64,000 nt of DNA from Flavobacterium chryseum (GTDB taxonomy: Bacteria > Bacteroidota > Bacteroidia > Flavobacteriales > Flavobacteriaceae), in the NCBI RefSeq assembly GCF_004362015.1, contig NZ_SNWW01000006.1:124001-188000 (forward strand), in the 5' to 3' direction. Positions within the stretch are counted from its first letter, which is position 1, and the number at the start of each line of letters is the position of its first letter. This document shows, piece by piece, positions 17,156-26,807 of the stretch. Position numbers and translations under genes: made by a program. The notes below the pieces were generated by a model, which was not told the origin of the DNA, did not search any database, and was given only the letters and a program-made list of their open reading frames with translations.

Positions 17156-17620
17156 TTCCTCAGAATATTCTTTGTTCTAATTTTTAATTCGTCAACGAAA
17201 CTTGTTACACGAATTAAAAATCCAAAAAAAATATCTTTACAATATAATTCCATTCAATTTTGATACTATTTAATCTCAATTTACGGGATTGATGGTTTTT
17301 CAATTGATTTTTTCTCAGATTTAAGCTAAATTCATAGTAAATCTTACTTTATAATTGGCTAAATTAATTGTGCCTTATAATTAGCAAAAAAATGAAGGTT
17401 GTATTTCATTTTATCTATACTGCTCTCTACAATTTTTAGCGTTCTGAATTCCGAGTTTATATTCATTTAGATTTATTCATTCATCTTTAATTTAATTATA
17501 AAGAGAAATACAAAAGTTTAAAAATGAATGTTGAAAAGCATTCTCACGATAAAAAACAATCTTTATTTTTAAGTAACTTTACGGAACTTTTAGAATTTAC
17601 TTCAAAAATCAAATTACAAT
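17156..17620. other. Gene-free AT-rich stretch
   Basis: I see no convincing gene, hairpin terminator or repeat in these 465 bases. A 62-codon frame starting at 17524 runs into the MsrA gene in another frame and looks accidental. Confidence 0.5.
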
Positions 17621-18112
17621 ATGGAAAATTTAAAAAAAGCCTACATCGCCGGAGGTTGTTTTTGGGGAATGGAAGATTTGTTCCGAGTACGACCAGGCAT
17701 AAAAAATACTGAAGTCGGCTATATTGGAGGACAAAATGAAAATCCAACTTATCACAATCATCCCGGACATGCAGAAGGAATAGAAATTATATATGATCCT
17801 AATGAAACATCATACAAAGAATTACTGGATTATTTCTTTAGAGTGCATGATCCAACAACTGTAGATCAGCAGGGAAATGATTTGGGTTCAAGTTATAGAT
17901 CTACCCTATTTATACAAGATGAACAGGAAAAAGAAGATGCTTTAGAAGTTATTGAAATTGTAAATGATTCTAAAAGATGGCCTGGAAAAGTTGTGACAAC
18001 ATTAGAACCTTATACCAAATTCTGGCCTGCAGAAGAATACCATCAGGATTATCTTGTAAAAAATCCAAATGGTTATACGTGTCATTTTGAAAGATTTGGT
18101 ACTTTTCTTTAA
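17621..18112 (+). CDS. msrA: Peptide-methionine (S)-S-oxide reductase
   Basis: This 163-residue protein has the catalytic GGCFWGMED motif (Cys13), the EVGYIGGQ strand and HDPTTVDQQGND, all diagnostic of MsrA. It reduces the S epimer of methionine sulfoxide in damaged proteins or free amino acid, using thioredoxin. There is no signal peptide, so it acts in the cytosol. It is transcribed alone and ends at a strong terminator. Confidence 0.95.
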   Translation: MENLKKAYIAGGCFWGMEDLFRVRPGIKNTEVGYIGGQNENPTYHNHPGHAEGIEIIYDPNETSYKELLDYFFRVHDPTTVDQQGNDLGSSYRSTLFIQDEQEKEDALEVIEIVNDSKRWPGKVVTTLEPYTKFWPAEEYHQDYLVKNPNGYTCHFERFGTFL

Positions 18113-18135
18113 ATAATCACTTAAAATATCCGCAT

Positions 18136-18179
18136 AAAAATTGCGCAATGGTCTATAATAGACTTTGCGCAATTTTTTT
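18136..18179 (+). terminator. Strong terminator after msrA
   Basis: AAAAATTGCGCAA (18136-18148) pairs perfectly with TTGCGCAATTTTT (18165-18177), followed by more T. The rest of the 320-base gap before 18433 shows no gene. Confidence 0.85.
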
Positions 18180-18432
18180 ATGGGAAATTTAAAGCCTTCT
18201 ACCCTATTTTCTATTAATTATACTAAATTTCAGGAGGTGGGAATTATATAACTTTCCTCGATAATTATGTAAATACAAGACTTTTTTTTACATCAGTTTT
18301 GAGACATCGGTAATTAAAAAGTAAAACAATCTTTACAAACATTCTTTTTAGTACTAATATAATATCAGCTTTAAGTTACTTTATTGACTTTATACTTTCA
18401 AATCTTATATTAATTAATAAGCTTAAATTGCG

Positions 18433-18591
18433 ATGAAAAAGATAATTGTATTTTTTACTATATTGGTTCCCTATTTAGCTTTCTCTGAAACTGTGCAAAA
18501 GCCCATCGCGGTTCCTATAAATGAATTCACCAACATCTTATTGGTAGCGGGAATTATATTTGGAGCGTACGTCATTAATAAAAAAAAATAA
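18433..18591 (+). CDS. Tiny membrane protein (52 aa), signal peptide plus one helix
   Basis: The frame encodes MKKIIVFFTILVPYLAFSE, a signal peptide, then a short PIAVPINEF linker, a hydrophobic helix (NILLVAGIIFGAYVI) and the basic end NKKK. The protein at 19020 has the same plan, including a matching API/VPIN linker before the helix. This layout resembles short C-terminally anchored Flavobacterium proteins of unknown role. It is upstream of the T9SS cargo gene but separated from it by a hairpin. Confidence 0.6.
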   Translation: MKKIIVFFTILVPYLAFSETVQKPIAVPINEFTNILLVAGIIFGAYVINKKK

Positions 18592-19019
18592 GGCAGTAAA
18601 AACGAGTAAAATTAATTACTACTGCATCGCATTTATTTCGAATTCATACGGAAATTTTTTTAAGTAAACATAAAATGGAAGATTATGTTTATGGACACCC
18701 CGCCTTGTACTTTTTTAGTATTTGGCGGGTTTTCCATTAAAGATGTTACTATTTTCTGAATTTACAATTATAGCGGAAATCTTAAATAAAAACGCTGTAC
18801 TATACTCCTAGTATTACAAAGTGGAAAGCTCAAAAATAGGAAATAACCTGTTATTTGTCTGATCCTTATCTTCAAAAATGACAATTCTACGTTGTCGAAA
18901 GCAGGCAAATAATGCCAAAACATGGGAATTATGTAACTTCTGATTGTAATTGTGTAAAATGCGAGTTTACCCTATTCTATATTTGCGCACAACCAAGTAT
19001 AATTTCTTACAGCCCCACT
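18592..19019 (+). other. Intergenic region with terminator-like hairpin
   Basis: CCCGCC (18699-18704) pairs with GGCGGG (18724-18729), followed by TTTT, a likely terminator for the 52-residue gene. The remaining bases to 19019 hold no gene I can support, apart from an in-frame upstream extension of the next gene that looks untranslated. Confidence 0.5.
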
Positions 19020-19268
19020 ATGAAAAAAATATATTACTTATTAATTTTTTTAATTCCTTTCTTACACTTTTCTCAAGGTCCTCCCCCTCCAGGGCTTCCA
19101 GACCCACTTCCGGTAGCAGCACCCATAAATCAGATAGATTCGATTTTATTTGTTACTGCGATTTTTATAGGAATATACTTTACCTGTAAAAAACTCAATA
19201 TATCCCTGATACCGAAGAAAAAAATCAGAGTGAATGTTAATTTAGACAAACCCAATAACCTACTATGA
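19020..19268 (+). CDS. Small membrane protein (82 aa), Pro-rich linker plus one helix
   Basis: Starting at 19020 gives a signal peptide (MKKIYYLLIFLIPFLHFSQ), a Pro-rich linker (GPPPPGLPDPLPVAAPIN), a hydrophobic helix (ILFVTAIFIGIYFTC) and a basic tail. The frame is open upstream to 18912, but only the internal Met gives a signal peptide at the N-terminus. It overlaps the T9SS cargo gene by 4 bp (ATGA), so the two are coupled. The role is unknown, possibly in handling or anchoring the coupled secreted protein. Confidence 0.7.
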   Translation: MKKIYYLLIFLIPFLHFSQGPPPPGLPDPLPVAAPINQIDSILFVTAIFIGIYFTCKKLNISLIPKKKIRVNVNLDKPNNLL

Positions 19269-21061
19269 AAAGAAAACTATTTTTATTATTTATTTTGATT
19301 TCCATACGTAGTTTCTCTCAAATATACATTGGCTCTAACACACCGGTGTATGTAAAAAGTCAAGTGTTGTACGTAACTCAAAATATCAATTTGGATACAA
19401 ATTCCAATTTATATTTGAGAAATAATTCTCAATTGGTTCAGGGCACTACGGGAGCATCTGCCAATACAGGAACAGGAATTATATCTGTTTATCAGGAAGG
19501 AACTTCGGATAACTTCGATTATAATTACTGGTGCTCTCCTGTTGGCAACCCGATTATTGCGACAGGTAACACTAGTTTTGGAATTACTTTATTAAATAAA
19601 CCCGTTAGTTCGACTGTTTCTACTGCTGCAACAATACTTCCTATTGGAAATTATGACGGAACTGCAAATCCGCTGGCAATTGCTCCGTACTGGATTTATA
19701 AATTAACCAATTCTAATAATTATTCGCAATGGGTACAAGTAGCCAGTGCAACAACTATTGCTGCCGGAGAAGGTTTTACCATGAAAGGTACAAGCGGTTC
19801 TGATACTACTGATCCGGAAGGAACAGGAGTTACAAATAATCCCGGTACCGGTGCTCAACGTTATGATTTTAGAGGTAAACCCAATGATGGTAACATCGCC
19901 ATTACGGTAGGCGCTAATAACGCTGCAACCTTAACAGGAAATCCGTATCCTTCGGCATTGCATTTAAATGCATTTCTTTTGGACGGAACAAATAATGCCT
20001 GCACCGGTATCGCTTATTTTTGGGAACAGGACAAAGCAGTAAATTCTCATTACCTGTCTGCTTATAAAGGCGGTTACGCCTCTTATTCGCCGGGAAGTTT
20101 AGGATCAACTGGTATTTATGTTCCGGCCACTTTCAATTCTTATAAAAGTGATGGTTCTTTAAATACTGTCGGAACTACATCTGGAGTGGCTGTCGAACGA
20201 AAATATTTACCTATAGGTCAGGGTTTTATAATTAATGGTGTAGCAAACGGTACCGTTACATTTAAAAATTCGCATCGCATGTTTTATTTTGAAGGTGCCG
20301 GTTTGTCTCAATTTGCAAAATCTTCAAATACTAAAAGTGATAAAAGTACAGAAGATGAAGTTACAGAAATTCCACATTTCAAATTAAACACCATTATCAA
20401 CAATCAATTTACAAGGCAGCTTGCATTGGCATTTTTGCCGGAAGCAACTGATGGTGTAGATGTTGGAATTGATGCTTTAAATATGGATTCAAGCCTTCCC
20501 AGTGATGCTTCTTTTTGGTTAGACAACAAAAATTATGTTATACAGGGCATTAACTTCGAACAATCAAAGAGAATTCCTTTAGCGGTTAGAGCAACAATAA
20601 GCACTACACTTAAATTTTATATTCCGGAAGTTATAAACTTCGATCCGGCACAAAACATTTATTTGTATGATAATCTTGATGCTTCTTATCATGATGTAAA
20701 AAACGGAACTTATCAAGTTACTATTGCGCCCGGAACGTACACAGATCGTTTTAAAATTACATTCACCAATAAAACTTTAGGTGTAAACGAAGAAACTAAA
20801 ACCGATAGTTTTTATATCCGTCAGGATAATTTAAACCAATTTTTAATAGCCACAAATCCTGATAATCTTACTTTAAAATCTTTTGTTCTTTACGATATAC
20901 TGGGAAAAACAGTTTTGGTTAAGGATAATTTAGGTTCAGAGCAAAATTACAATTTTTCTACAGCAGCTTTAAGTACCGGAATTTACATTGCTACTTTTTT
21001 AACTGCTGATGATATCAAAATAACTCAAAAAGTTATTATTTCCGCTTCTGGAAAATTATAA
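19265..21061 (+). CDS. Secreted protein with T9SS type A sorting domain
   Basis: This 598-residue protein has a signal peptide (about 1-19, ending SFSQ), a long body rich in Gly, Thr, Asn and Ser, and a C-terminal type A sorting domain of about 75 residues (KSFVLYDILGKTV, then LSTGIYIATF and KITQKVIIS). T9SS exports such proteins across the outer membrane and usually anchors them on the surface. The body resembles large adhesin-like Flavobacterium proteins without a known catalytic domain. It is coupled to the small membrane protein before it. Confidence 0.88.
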   Translation: MKRKLFLLFILISIRSFSQIYIGSNTPVYVKSQVLYVTQNINLDTNSNLYLRNNSQLVQGTTGASANTGTGIISVYQEGTSDNFDYNYWCSPVGNPIIATGNTSFGITLLNKPVSSTVSTAATILPIGNYDGTANPLAIAPYWIYKLTNSNNYSQWVQVASATTIAAGEGFTMKGTSGSDTTDPEGTGVTNNPGTGAQRYDFRGKPNDGNIAITVGANNAATLTGNPYPSALHLNAFLLDGTNNACTGIAYFWEQDKAVNSHYLSAYKGGYASYSPGSLGSTGIYVPATFNSYKSDGSLNTVGTTSGVAVERKYLPIGQGFIINGVANGTVTFKNSHRMFYFEGAGLSQFAKSSNTKSDKSTEDEVTEIPHFKLNTIINNQFTRQLALAFLPEATDGVDVGIDALNMDSSLPSDASFWLDNKNYVIQGINFEQSKRIPLAVRATISTTLKFYIPEVINFDPAQNIYLYDNLDASYHDVKNGTYQVTIAPGTYTDRFKITFTNKTLGVNEETKTDSFYIRQDNLNQFLIATNPDNLTLKSFVLYDILGKTVLVKDNLGSEQNYNFSTAALSTGIYIATFLTADDIKITQKVIISASGKL

Positions 21062-21117
21062 TCAAAGGGTTAAAATTCAATTATAAAAAATCTACTTCTA
21101 CTAAATACCACTCTATT

Positions 21118-22617
21118 ATGACACATAAAATTACTCCAAAAAATTATAATCGCCTTTTTTTGCTTTTCTTCTTCTTCCTTTCCTTTTTAGGAAATGCCCA
21201 AATCGGAATTGGAACTGTAACGCCTAATACAAGTTCTGTACTTGATATTACTTCTACTACTCAGGGATTGCTGCCTCCCAGAATGACAACGACTCAAAGA
21301 AATGCAATAGCCACTCCTGCTGACGGCTTAATGGTTTATGATACAACGCTGAAATCATTTTATCACTATGTTTCAACTACCTCGACCTGGACACCAATAA
21401 ATAATGGAACTACTCAACGCTTGAATTTTAAGCGTATAAAAAGTACTGATGTCCTTTCAGTTGTTCTCGCAACTGAGCTTGCTGCTGGCGGCGGATCAAA
21501 ATACGTTCTTAATAGTTCCACTTTATATGAAATAAACGGTATGATTGTTTTCAATTTCCCTATCGATTTAAATAATGCTTACATACAAGGTATGGATGCT
21601 AATGAGGACATTCTGGTTAAATCATCAGGAATACTTTTCGACGGAACTACCGGAGGAAGCATAAGAAATATTACTATTTCTGCGGCTGGTGCGACTGTTT
21701 TTAATTTGAATGCTGCTGCTTCGACTTCAAACTTTTTAATGAGAGATACCATTATTGCAAACGCAACAAGTATTGGTACTATATCCGGTTATGGATTAGT
21801 TTTTATGAGTATTGTCAATTTTGTAGCGAATACAAATGGTATAACGTATAACAATATTGGTCAATTGCTATTAAGCAATCAAGCATGGCTTGGCAATAAT
21901 CTTGGTACTTTCGAAAAATTTACCGGAACATTTACTTTGATCGAAAAACAAGGTGGCTTTAGCCAGGTAAACGGAACTGCGATTGGTGTTGACGTGTCAA
22001 CTTCAGGTTTAAGTATAACTGGTGATGCTGTATTAGAATCTGTAGTTTTTACAGGGAATACTACTGCCGGATTTGTTAAACCTTATACTACGGGAACTTA
22101 TACAGGATATAATTTTAATAATAGCTGGACGGTGCGAGCAGCAGGAATTCCTACTGAAGGAGATGCTAATGCTGTAGGAGATTTTTCTATGGACTATGCT
22201 GTAGGTTCAGGTGTTGGAGTTGCTCTTAATAATTCAAACCCAAGTAACATACTAAAGGTAGGTGATGTAAACACGATATCTACATCTTCAAATCTTTTTA
22301 GATTTTCGACAGATAGTGCTTTTCCTAACAGATTAAAATATCTAGGCAAAAAGAAAAGAATTTTTCAAATTGCGGGTTCTATCTCTTTTCAGGTTCCGGG
22401 AGCCGGAACTTATATCATTTATATAGCTAAAAATGGTACTGTTTTGAGTCAATACAAAATTTATGGAAGAGGAACAGCTGTTAATGACATCGTAGTACTT
22501 CCATTAAATGCTACCGTAGAATTAGCAACAAATGATTATGTCGAAGTCTATGCTCAACGTTATACCGGAAGTAACGGTGCTATTGTTGTTCCTAATATGA
22601 CCTTTACTATTAAATAA
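21118..22617 (+). CDS. Secreted repeat-rich surface protein
   Basis: This 499-residue protein has a signal peptide (ending LGNAQ, about residue 28) directly followed by IGIGTVTPNTSSVLDI and GLLPPRMTTTQRNAIA, a hallmark opening of a large Bacteroidota family of surface or fibre-like proteins. The middle looks like a beta-helix (strand-turn Asn/Gly repeats). The C-terminal 130 residues resemble a jelly-roll head (FQVPGAGTYIIYIAKNG). No T9SS tail is seen. It lies 56 bp after the T9SS cargo gene and may share its transcript. Confidence 0.75.
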   Translation: MTHKITPKNYNRLFLLFFFFLSFLGNAQIGIGTVTPNTSSVLDITSTTQGLLPPRMTTTQRNAIATPADGLMVYDTTLKSFYHYVSTTSTWTPINNGTTQRLNFKRIKSTDVLSVVLATELAAGGGSKYVLNSSTLYEINGMIVFNFPIDLNNAYIQGMDANEDILVKSSGILFDGTTGGSIRNITISAAGATVFNLNAAASTSNFLMRDTIIANATSIGTISGYGLVFMSIVNFVANTNGITYNNIGQLLLSNQAWLGNNLGTFEKFTGTFTLIEKQGGFSQVNGTAIGVDVSTSGLSITGDAVLESVVFTGNTTAGFVKPYTTGTYTGYNFNNSWTVRAAGIPTEGDANAVGDFSMDYAVGSGVGVALNNSNPSNILKVGDVNTISTSSNLFRFSTDSAFPNRLKYLGKKKRIFQIAGSISFQVPGAGTYIIYIAKNGTVLSQYKIYGRGTAVNDIVVLPLNATVELATNDYVEVYAQRYTGSNGAIVVPNMTFTIK

Positions 22618-22654
22618 TATTATTTCACACCTGATTATCAATTTAATAAATTGC

Positions 22655-22687
22655 AAAAACCTGTTTCTTAATATGAGCAGGTTTTTT
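22655..22687 (+). terminator. Terminator of the surface-protein operon
   Basis: AAAAACCTG (22655-22663) pairs with CAGGTTTTT (22678-22686), followed by T. It lies 38 bp past the stop at 22617. Confidence 0.75.
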
Positions 22688-23165
22688 CATGAGATATATG
22701 TTCACCTAAAAATTATGAAACTTTAAATGGAAATTATATAAATAAAAACTAACCTAATAATTTATTTTTCAAACCAACGAATTAAATTAATCAAAATGAT
22801 GAATTTATGCCAGTTTCTCCTATTTAAACAGCTACATCAGCGATCATTATAAAATTCTTATTCAGTGCTGTTGAAGATTGTTTTTTCTATATCCGCATCA
22901 GACACTTGACAATATGATTATCCATTTTGGTGAAAACTAACTCGTTTTTTACTTAATGACCACTTTTCAGTATTCTGTTTGTTTCACTTAAGCATTTGAG
23001 AAACATGAAATTAGATCGGCAAAAATAAATTTCACATTCAGGTTAATCAACATCTTGATTTATAATTAAGATGCTTTTGTTCTATTACAATTTGCAAAGT
23101 TAACTAAGAGCCATTCGTACAAAACAATTTTAAAATATTGCATTGCCTATTAAACCTTAAAAGCC
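22688..23165. other. Gene-free AT-rich stretch before the CheB-CheR gene
   Basis: These 478 bases hold no frame with gene-like features on either strand. They probably carry the promoter of the gene at 23166, but I found no clean TTG-N-TAnnTTTG pair. Confidence 0.4.
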
Positions 23166-26100
23166 ATGGAGACAGTAATTAAAAATACCGTAATAGTTGG
23201 CCAGCAATTTCCTGTTGTTGGTATCGGTACAGCCGCCTCAGAAATTGATCTATTAAAAAAAATACTTTCTGAGCTGCCGGAAGATTCCGGTATAGCTTAT
23301 ATTATTATCGAAAATTTATCGCAGCCACAGTCTGAAAATCTTGCAGAATTGCTTGCCTCACACAGCAAAGTTCCTGTTACTGAAATTGTTAATCAGGTAA
23401 ATCTAAAACCCAATCATGTTTATGTTGTACCCGAAAATAATTTCCTGGTATTAGACAACGGAATTTTAAAACTAAAACTACACACCAGAAGCAGCAAAGT
23501 TCATTATTGCCTGGATATCTTTTTTGATGCCCTCGCTCAAACCTACATGAGTTACGCAACTGGATTAATACTGGCCGGAACACCTTTAGACGGTTCTGCC
23601 GGACTTAAAAAAATAAAAGAATTGGGAGGTTCTTCTATTGCTTCTATTTCTAAAAAAGGACTATTACAAAATGAAGTAACTTCTGAATTTATCGATTATT
23701 TTGCTCCCCCAACAGACATAGTTCCTAAATTATTACAGATTCATAAAAGTTATCTGATCAACCACGCTTATGTTGAAGAAGAAATTGCACCGGATGAAGA
23801 TGAATTCTTTAATAAAATTATAGATGTTATAGTGTTGAGATCCGGAACTAATTTTCACAATTATAAAGATCAGACTTTAAGAAGACGTATTGCCAAAAGA
23901 ATGGTCATTACCAGACAGGAAACTACTGAAAGGTATTTGAATTTACTGAAAGAAAATACCAAAGAACAAGATTTATTATTTCACGATATACTTATTCCGG
24001 TAACATTCTTTTTTAGGGATGAGCAGTTTTTTGATAATTTGTATAATACGGTATTTCCTTCTCTAATAAAAAATCTGACTAACAAAAATTTAAGGATTTG
24101 GTCTGCGGGATGCTCAACTGGTGAAGAGCCCTATTCGCTTGCAATATGCCTTCATGAATATTTACAACAAACTAATAATACTGATGTAAAAGTCCAGATT
24201 TTAGCATCCGATTTGTCTGATCATTGCATAACCAAAGCGCGTTCTGGTGTGTATACGCCACAAGATGTTAAGCACATTAGCGATGAGAGACTCAAAAAAT
24301 ATTTTACTAAAAAAGACAACAGTTATCATGTCAATAAAACAATACGCGACATGTGTGTTTTTGCGGTTCATGATTTAACAAAAGATGCCCCTTTTTCTAA
24401 GATTGACTTTGTTTCCTGCCGAAATGTTTTAATCTATTTTCATACCCATTTGCAAAATCATGTATTGGCCGCATTTCATTATGCGCTTAAAGAAAATGGG
24501 ACTTTATTTCTTGGAAAATCTGAATCGGCAAATAATGTCCAAAATTTATTTACTATAGTAGAAAAACAAGAAAAAATATACGCTCGCAAAACTCCCCAGG
24601 ATTATTACAAACCAAAAGGATTGCTAGATCTCTTTAATAAATCGGTCAGTAAAATAAGAAATGCTGCTCCGGTTATTAGTACAGAAAAAGATTTTAGAAA
24701 AATTGCTTCAGACATTCTTTTGCAGCAATATTCGCCCGCAGCAGTAATCATAAATGAAGAATTGGAAATTGTACATTTTCATGGCGATACAAGTCCCTAT
24801 TTGCAACCTCCTTCAGGAAAGCCAAATTTTAAGATTTTGAATATGATTCGGGACGAAGTAGATTTTGATCTGAAATATGCCATTTTAAAAGCACGAAATG
24901 AGAAGAAAAACATCACAGGGGATTTTGTTGCTGTTAAAAATCAGTCTTTTTTAACCTCTTTTGAAGTTATCTATCTTTCCGCACATCCTGAATTATTATT
25001 AATTGTTTTCGACAAAAAAACGAACAAACCTGTAAAAGCAGTACCATCAGATGCTACAGGTCAAACCCGCATACAGGAACTCGAAAAAGAATTAGCACAA
25101 CTGACCGGTGATTATAAAAGAGTATCAGAAGATCAGCAAATTTATTTTGAAGAACTGCAGACTACCAATGAAGAATTATTAAACAGTGCCGAAGACCTGC
25201 AAAATGCAAACGATCTGCTTGTCGTTTCTGCAGAAGAACTTCATTCTAATAATGAAGAATTATCGTGTTTGAATGATGAGCTTCGGGATCGGCGGGATGA
25301 ATTATCATCCATGCGGAATTTTTACGAATCGGTTATCAAAACCATACGGGAACCCATTATGATTATCGATAAAAATTATAGAGTGAAAAGCGCCAATCCG
25401 TCATTTTATAAATATTTTAAAACAACGGAAGAACAAACGGAAGGCTTGTCGATTTTTGAGATTGGAAATAATGATTGGAATTTCCCGGAATTTAAAGACA
25501 GTGTCCTTAAAAAAATAGGACAAAATGAAACTGTCGAGAACTTAAAATTGCAATTTAACTTTGAAACCGGCGGCAAAAAAATTATGATTATAAATGCGGC
25601 TCCAATTGTCAATTCGATACCCGAAGGCATGATTCTTATTGCTATTGAAGATGTTACAGATTTGGAACAAAGCAGTGAATCTTTGAAAATTAAAACTTTG
25701 GAAATGCGAGGTTTTAGCCGGCAATTGCAATCATTTACTGCTGAGGCAAGCAGTAATCTTCTGGACCCGATCCGAAAAATTTCTATGTTTGGGAAAAAGA
25801 TTTTAGACAGCGAAAAGAATTTAACAGAATCAGGAATGCACAATGTAAAACGACTTTTAAGCTCAACAGAAAATTTGAATCAATTGATTGAAGACCTTGT
25901 TAATTATTCTAAAATAAATTTCGCTGAAAAGCAATTTAAAATAACGGATTTAAATTTGCTTCTTAAAAAAACAACCGGTGATTTAAAGGGAATTATTAGC
26001 CAACATAAAGCAAATATTATAGCTGATCCACTTCCGTCATTGAATATTATACCGGATCAGATACAGCAGCTTTTCACCAATTTGATATCCAATTCGATAA

Positions 26101-26420
26101 AATATGCTAAGGAAGATACTGTTCCTGAAATAAAAATTGGAATAACAAATCCATCTGATGAAGAACTTATTGCATTAGAAGCAAATCCCGAAACGGAGTA
26201 TGTAAAACTTTTTGTAAGCGATAACGGAATTGGTATTAACAAAGATTTTGAATCTTTAATTTTTAATCCATTTTATAAACTTCATAGTAATAATCAACAG
26301 TACGGAAGCGGACTTGGATTGACTTTGGTTCAAAGAATTGTTTCTAACCACAGAGGAATGATTAAAGTTTCTAGTGAACCCGGAAAAGGTACAACGGTAT
26401 TTATATATCTTCCTTCGTAA
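23166..26420 (+). CDS. CheB-CheR-PAS-histidine-kinase-like fusion with degenerate CheB and kinase sites
   Basis: This is a 1084-residue cytoplasmic multidomain protein. Residues 15-190 are a CheB methylesterase-like domain. Its Asp142 (TPLDG) is kept, but Ala23 replaces the catalytic Ser and Asn50 the catalytic His. Residues about 215-480 are a CheR methyltransferase with intact SAM motif (SAGCSTGEEPYSLA) and FVSCRNVLIYF. A coiled coil (about 635-715) leads to a PAS domain (about 720-840), a DHp-like helix pair, and a C-terminal ATPase with N box (FTNLISNSIKYA), DNGIGI and GSGLGLTL. At the phospho-His position Ser863 is found (ASSNLLDPIRKI). No chemoreceptor or partner regulator is adjacent. 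Confidence 0.9.
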   Translation: METVIKNTVIVGQQFPVVGIGTAASEIDLLKKILSELPEDSGIAYIIIENLSQPQSENLAELLASHSKVPVTEIVNQVNLKPNHVYVVPENNFLVLDNGILKLKLHTRSSKVHYCLDIFFDALAQTYMSYATGLILAGTPLDGSAGLKKIKELGGSSIASISKKGLLQNEVTSEFIDYFAPPTDIVPKLLQIHKSYLINHAYVEEEIAPDEDEFFNKIIDVIVLRSGTNFHNYKDQTLRRRIAKRMVITRQETTERYLNLLKENTKEQDLLFHDILIPVTFFFRDEQFFDNLYNTVFPSLIKNLTNKNLRIWSAGCSTGEEPYSLAICLHEYLQQTNNTDVKVQILASDLSDHCITKARSGVYTPQDVKHISDERLKKYFTKKDNSYHVNKTIRDMCVFAVHDLTKDAPFSKIDFVSCRNVLIYFHTHLQNHVLAAFHYALKENGTLFLGKSESANNVQNLFTIVEKQEKIYARKTPQDYYKPKGLLDLFNKSVSKIRNAAPVISTEKDFRKIASDILLQQYSPAAVIINEELEIVHFHGDTSPYLQPPSGKPNFKILNMIRDEVDFDLKYAILKARNEKKNITGDFVAVKNQSFLTSFEVIYLSAHPELLLIVFDKKTNKPVKAVPSDATGQTRIQELEKELAQLTGDYKRVSEDQQIYFEELQTTNEELLNSAEDLQNANDLLVVSAEELHSNNEELSCLNDELRDRRDELSSMRNFYESVIKTIREPIMIIDKNYRVKSANPSFYKYFKTTEEQTEGLSIFEIGNNDWNFPEFKDSVLKKIGQNETVENLKLQFNFETGGKKIMIINAAPIVNSIPEGMILIAIEDVTDLEQSSESLKIKTLEMRGFSRQLQSFTAEASSNLLDPIRKISMFGKKILDSEKNLTESGMHNVKRLLSSTENLNQLIEDLVNYSKINFAEKQFKITDLNLLLKKTTGDLKGIISQHKANIIADPLPSLNIIPDQIQQLFTNLISNSIKYAKEDTVPEIKIGITNPSDEELIALEANPETEYVKLFVSDNGIGINKDFESLIFNPFYKLHSNNQQYGSGLGLTLVQRIVSNHRGMIKVSSEPGKGTTVFIYLPS

Positions 26421-26442
26421 TTTCAATTTAAATAAAAATGAT

Positions 26443-26477
26443 AAACCTGTAATCTTAATTTATTACAGGTTTTTTTA
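26443..26477 (+). terminator. Terminator after the CheB-CheR fusion
   Basis: AAACCTGTAAT (26443-26453) pairs perfectly with ATTACAGGTTT (26462-26472), followed by a T run. Confidence 0.85.
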
Positions 26478-26651
26478 TGTGCTAGTAAGATATTTTAAAT
26501 CCTATTCGCATTTCAGCATTCAATATATATGACAAACTCATCATTGCTTTAAATAACTGGTAATTATACAACTACAGAATATTTTAGTATAAAAATGGTA
26601 TGTATTACAACAATACATTTACTATTATATTAATCTTTTAACTAAACTATT

Positions 26652-26789
26652 ATGAGTACTTCAAACACCAAAAAAAGCACAGATAGTGCTAAGGCATCAG
26701 ATAAAAAAACTGATACAAAAGAAACTGCATCAAAAAGCAGTGATAAAGCTGCAGATACAAAAAAAGGTGCAGCAGGCAGTAAAAAATAA
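26652..26789 (+). CDS. Small basic Lys/Ser/Ala-rich protein (45 aa)
   Basis: The frame encodes 45 residues made almost wholly of Lys, Ser, Thr, Asp and Ala (12 Lys against 6 acidic residues), without hydrophobic core, so it should be disordered. It resembles histone H1-like tails and the small stress proteins of Bacteroidota. It is 18 bp upstream of a strongly acidic protein gene, and the two likely share a transcript ended by the hairpin at 27136. The function is unknown. Nucleic-acid binding is an inference from composition. Confidence 0.65.
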   Translation: MSTSNTKKSTDSAKASDKKTDTKETASKSSDKAADTKKGAAGSKK

Positions 26790-26807
26790 TCCTTAAAAAT
26801 TTAGACT

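Noticed and set aside
17156..17620. Possible small RNA or riboswitch in the gap before msrA
   Set aside because: No stable hairpin with a T run or known riboswitch landmark was found by eye.
17524..17712. 62-codon frame just before and into msrA
   Set aside because: It overlaps the MsrA start in another frame and looks accidental.
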